The translations under genes were made by a program, and so were the position numbers. From Burhinus oedicnemus (taxonomy: Eukaryota; Chordata; Aves; Charadriiformes; Burhinidae): a stretch of 64,000 nt of DNA. The notes beneath the pieces are model-generated. The model saw only the letters and a list, made by a program, of their open reading frames with translations, searched no databases and was not told the origin of the DNA. The stretch spans positions 891,472 to 955,471 of the forward strand of contig VFFE01007127.1 in NCBI GenBank assembly GCA_008921705.1. The letters run 5' to 3'. Of the stretch, positions 60,466-64,000 are shown one piece after another; position 1 is the stretch's first letter, and every line of letters begins with the position of its first letter.

Positions 60466-63400
60466 GTAAGTTACAGGACTGAAAGGGGGGACAGGGAGAG
60501 GGAGCCAAGAAAAGAGAAGTGGAGGTGTAATCTTTGCAGAAGGTGTGATCGTTGCAGGTCACAAGGTTTCCTGACTGTTGACTTCTGTGTGTTCCCAAAA
60601 GAGAAAAACCAATGACTTAATAGGGACGGACAAAAGAGGAGAAGGTGGTGGGGTGAGGGGGTAGGAGGGGGGAGGGGGCAGGAAGAGATTTATTGCACTG
60701 GGAGGTTTTTTAACTATTTTTTCCCTGGCTTTACCAATTGGAGCTCATGGAAACTCACTCTGCTTCCTGTTTTCCCCTTGCAGCTTAATGCTGGAGCTCT
60801 TACCTGTACAGGGGTGCATGGCTTGGCCAGGGCTCGGCGTGGCTAATTGGCTACTTGCTGGTTAGAGACTGGGCAGCACAGCGGCAATGCAGACCGCGGG
60901 AGTGCTGAAATTATGGGTCGCTGGAGGGAGGAGGGATTTAGGTCCAAGGCAAGCAAAGGGTGGGTGTGCGAAGCTGCCTCATGTCCCTCTATGTGGCCAG
61001 CTGGACACTATACGCACCATTTTGGTGTCCGTTTGGCTCTGTGGCTGTGTTCAGCAGCTGGGGTAACCGCTCGGGGGTGGTTGCAGATGGCAGCGAGCGG
61101 AGGCAGCAGAGCCTGGAGGGACATTTCTCCCCCACCACCTGGTTGCACAGAGGTGCTTTCAGGTGGCTTTAAGTCGTACTGAGGATGCGGTTTCTCGTAC
61201 AGCAGAGGCACTTAAAAAAATCCCATCCGTGGCAGTCGGTGTGCACAGTCACGGGTTGGGAGCCTGCAGGGTGATAACGGTTAACGGGGGCTCTTAACCC
61301 CCTCCTTGCACAGGAGAAGTGGAGTGAGGGGAGCTGTAGCCGTGCCACGCATGGGAAGGACATGCCGTGGTCCCCCTGCAGCACCAGTCTGCTTTCCTGG
61401 GGCAGGAGGAGCAATCCAAGCTGCCTGCACAAATCCTCACTGCACCATAGCTCCCTCCTCACTCACACAAAGCCAAGACAGAGAGCCGATGTGCTGGTTT
61501 AATGGTTTTTGACTTCCACGATGCCATTCCAGCATACATTGGTGGAGGAACTGGCTTGTGAAACGAAAGGCAAAAAAATCCAGAAGTCAGTCTAGTGGCT
61601 TTTTTGGATAGTAAGATCAAGGGGAAGCATTCAGTGAATGATAGGATTTTATAAACACGCCAGGAGCAGCAGCGCTGCGAGGGGGGTGGCTGTGCTTGGG
61701 CACAAACCTCCCTGGTTCAGGGCAGAAGGTGGCCCCGTGCCAGCCCAGGGCAGAAGAGCAGAGGGACTTGGGTCTATGATGCATCTTCATGGTAACTGCC
61801 AACACCTTTCCCCTGGCATTACTTGAGGGCCAGGCACTGTAGTGGCATTTCCGTGCCATATTTTAATCTTTTGGGGACCTCAAAAACATTATGAGATTGG
61901 TTAAAGGAATCATGCAATTTTATAGCCTCTTTTGCCTTCTGCTTTTTGAGCATCTAGATTACACCCTAGGCAGTCTACTTGTCTTTTTGCCACAAGCTCA
62001 AAGATTATAATCTCACTGCTTTAAAGAAAAAGAAATCGCTGCATTTCTTGTGCATTCTCATGACCCCAAGACACATAAATTGAAACATATGAAAGCTGAG
62101 AGTCTGCAGCAGAGCACAAGCAATTTCTGACAAGCAATTAAACATACAGCCATCACAGAGGGATGGTCATGAACTGTTTAGAAATGGGACCCTCATAGGA
62201 AGGAAGATCTGACGAGGAGCTGGCAAAATTAAAGGTCTGTGCAAAGGTGGGAAACAGAAGACAGAGAACTACAACACGTTTTCTCCAGAGGACTACAAGC
62301 ATGCTGTGCGACGTGAGCTATCTGTTATCAGTGGTGAAACAGAGGTACAGAAAATGAATTCTTTTTTCCTAGCTAGGAGGGTTGAATCACAAAAAAGCCT
62401 CCTTTGTCTTTCTCAGAAGTCAGCAAATGCTTTGAACTGAGGCACATTTTTCTCCTAAGTGTTTCACTATGATGCCACTAACAACAACAGAGATTTCTGA
62501 TTTGTACCAGTGCGTGATGGAAGAGAATGAGACACCATTCGTGGTGCTGGTGGCTAACAGAGAAAATTTAATTACCAGTGACATCCTATGAAAGATGTTG
62601 TCTTTCAAAAAAGTTTTGTGGGTCTGTTAAAGACACCAGCGAAGTTTTGAACAGCAAAAAGCAGAAAGCCTTGGAGTGAGCCTTCACCGTGCTCACGGGA
62701 AAGGGTTTGCAGAAGAGACGCAAAGGTCCACTCAGGGCAGGCAAGAGAAGCTGCTTTTCTTTGCAAGATGGCCAAGGCAGAAGTCATAAGGCATATGTCC
62801 TGAGTCAGCCCCAAAGTCCAGCAGCCTCCCAGCCTGCCTCCGACAGCAGCCAGCAGCAGCTGCTTAGAGAAGAAGGTATTGGAAGCAGGACAGGTACCAA
62901 GTGATCCCTTCCTTGTGCATCCTTTGCAGTCAGTACATCAGAGACTTCTTGAATTTGAAAACTATTATGTTTACTAACTATCGTGTTTAATAATCTCCAG
63001 CCCTGATGGGTTCATATTTCTTTTTCAATCATTTCTTTTCCAAGTTTGACAAATCCTAGTGTCACAGGGCTGTCTATGAGCAGAGGCTGTGTCATGCAAG
63101 GTCTTTATTGCTGTGAACGTTATCCCTCTCCTCATTGTCAGCAATGGTGGCATGGCTCAAGTCAGAAATTATGTCTGGTATGGTTGTGGTGATGTAGTTT
63201 ATACCTTATCCAATATAAATAAAAGGATAGGTATATGTGACAAAACACTTAGATTCTCTAAAGGAACAGTAAAGGACTTATCCTGGGCCCTGAAGCCAAG
63301 GGATGCTGCCTGGCTTGGGGTCAGCCCCTTCTGGAGCAGATTGGTCTTGAAGAAAAGTGGTTGGAGTGGTTCAAAATAGAGCCAGGGTGAAAGCTAAGTA

Positions 63401-64000
63401 TGGCACTGTGGGCAATGAGGGGGTCTAGAGCTGGAGCTGCCCATTGACCCTCTTTTATGTAGGACAAGTCTACACTGAGTATGTATGTGACTCTGAGACC
63501 ATTTTTAAAACAGATTTGCCTATCACCCACAGCGTGTCTTAAGCACATTCACAGGAAAGGAATGTAAAGTAATAAACCCCCCTGATATTTTAATGAGAAC
63601 CAAAATCTCACATTGCAACCAAAGCCACCTGCATGTGCCTGCTTTCTTCTCTGCCAGGGTATGATTTGGCTCCCTGCTGCACCTGACAGATCACAAACGA
63701 CAAGAACTTACCATGGGATCTCACCATGGTTTTGGAGAGGATCCTGGAGAGCCACAGCCCGGTCCTTGATCTGCTGTCCCACTGCCCACACTGGCAGTCA
63801 CCAGTGCCAGGGCTGTCGGGATAGGAAGCAGCCCTGTGTCTCTAAGTGACAGCTTTTGTGCAGTTCAATCACCATTGCAGTGACCAGCTGGATGTGGCTG
63901 GTGGTCAGGAGGGTTTGGAGTCACCCTCTGAAACTTTGCCATGCATCATTGCAAAACCAGAACAGTGATGACCATAACATACAGGACAGAAGGGGCGGGA
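60466..64000 (+). other. LAPTM5: LAPTM5 intron 1 (5' part, continues past the window)
   Basis: The intron opens with GTAAGT at 60466. I looked for exon 2, which should continue the first membrane segment with a stretch of hydrophobic residues after an AG acceptor, and did not find it, so the intron extends beyond the right edge. It contains a G-rich tract (60650-60678), an ETS-like TTCCTG soon after the exon (about 60765), and otherwise unremarkable sequence. The ORFs in it, such as one near 60847-61182, have no coding character and are treated as chance. Confidence 0.7.
60650..60678 (+). promoter_or_regulatory. Potential G-quadruplex in LAPTM5 intron 1
   Basis: Four runs of G (60650-60653, 60657-60661, 60667-60672, 60674-60678) are separated by loops of 3, 5 and 1 bases on the coding strand. 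This satisfies the usual G3+N1-7 rule. It lies about 185 bp after the splice donor, a position where such motifs are common in vertebrate first introns. The flanking bases are purine-rich. Function is not shown by sequence alone. Confidence 0.6.

Noticed and set aside
60466..64000. LAPTM5 exon 2
   Set aside because: No AG-acceptor followed by the expected continuation of the first membrane segment was found, so it must be beyond the window.
1..64000. CRISPR arrays, operons, tRNA or rRNA genes
   Set aside because: No regularly spaced repeats, no compact gene order and no convincing cloverleaf or rRNA core; the DNA is vertebrate nuclear.

Overview
The window looks like bird (or at least sauropsid) nuclear DNA. 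Most of it is non-coding: no ORF longer than about 190 codons, scattered A/T tracts and microsatellites, and three 3' ends of CR1 LINEs, the dominant avian retroposon. The CR1 copies carry the usual terminal signature (a stretch like GATGATCTTTAAGGTCCCTT followed by degenerate ATTCTATG-type units). No bacterial-type operon, CRISPR array, rRNA or convincing tRNA was seen.

The one gene I can name is at the right end on the + strand. A 29-codon first coding exon at 60379-60465 starts MTAQATTEPPKCCFF and ends in a perfect donor (ATG|GTAAGT). It matches the N-terminus of LAPTM5, a lysosomal five-pass membrane protein of blood cells. Its promoter and 5'UTR lie just upstream, with paired ETS cores and a GC box. 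Intron 1 runs from 60466 to at least the window end and holds a strong potential G-quadruplex. Exon 2 was not found.

The first 60 kb reads as the long intergenic region 5' of LAPTM5. In human the next gene upstream on the same strand is SDC3, across a similarly large gap (from memory). Two places stand out as possible unrecognised terminal exons: 5226-5484 on the - strand (GC-rich, strongly codon-like, ends in a stop) and 36862-37063 on the + strand (codon-like, stop, AATAAA 133 bp later). Neither could be assigned to a family.

Repeats: CR1 tails at 28724-28877 (-), 41966-42175 (+) and 53690-54368 (+, with dead reverse-transcriptase C-terminal coding and a CA expansion), a probable solo LTR near 43180-43745, a very short poly-A retroposon-like insert at 37654-37766, an old decayed repeat near 27540-27810, and many homopolymer tracts.

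Assembly: a 42-base N gap at 46919-46960 is flanked by two identical 481-bp copies (46438-46918 and 46961-47441). This is almost certainly a false duplication at a contig join. I found no new biological system here. The best leads are the two orphan exon candidates and the LAPTM5 regulatory sequence.
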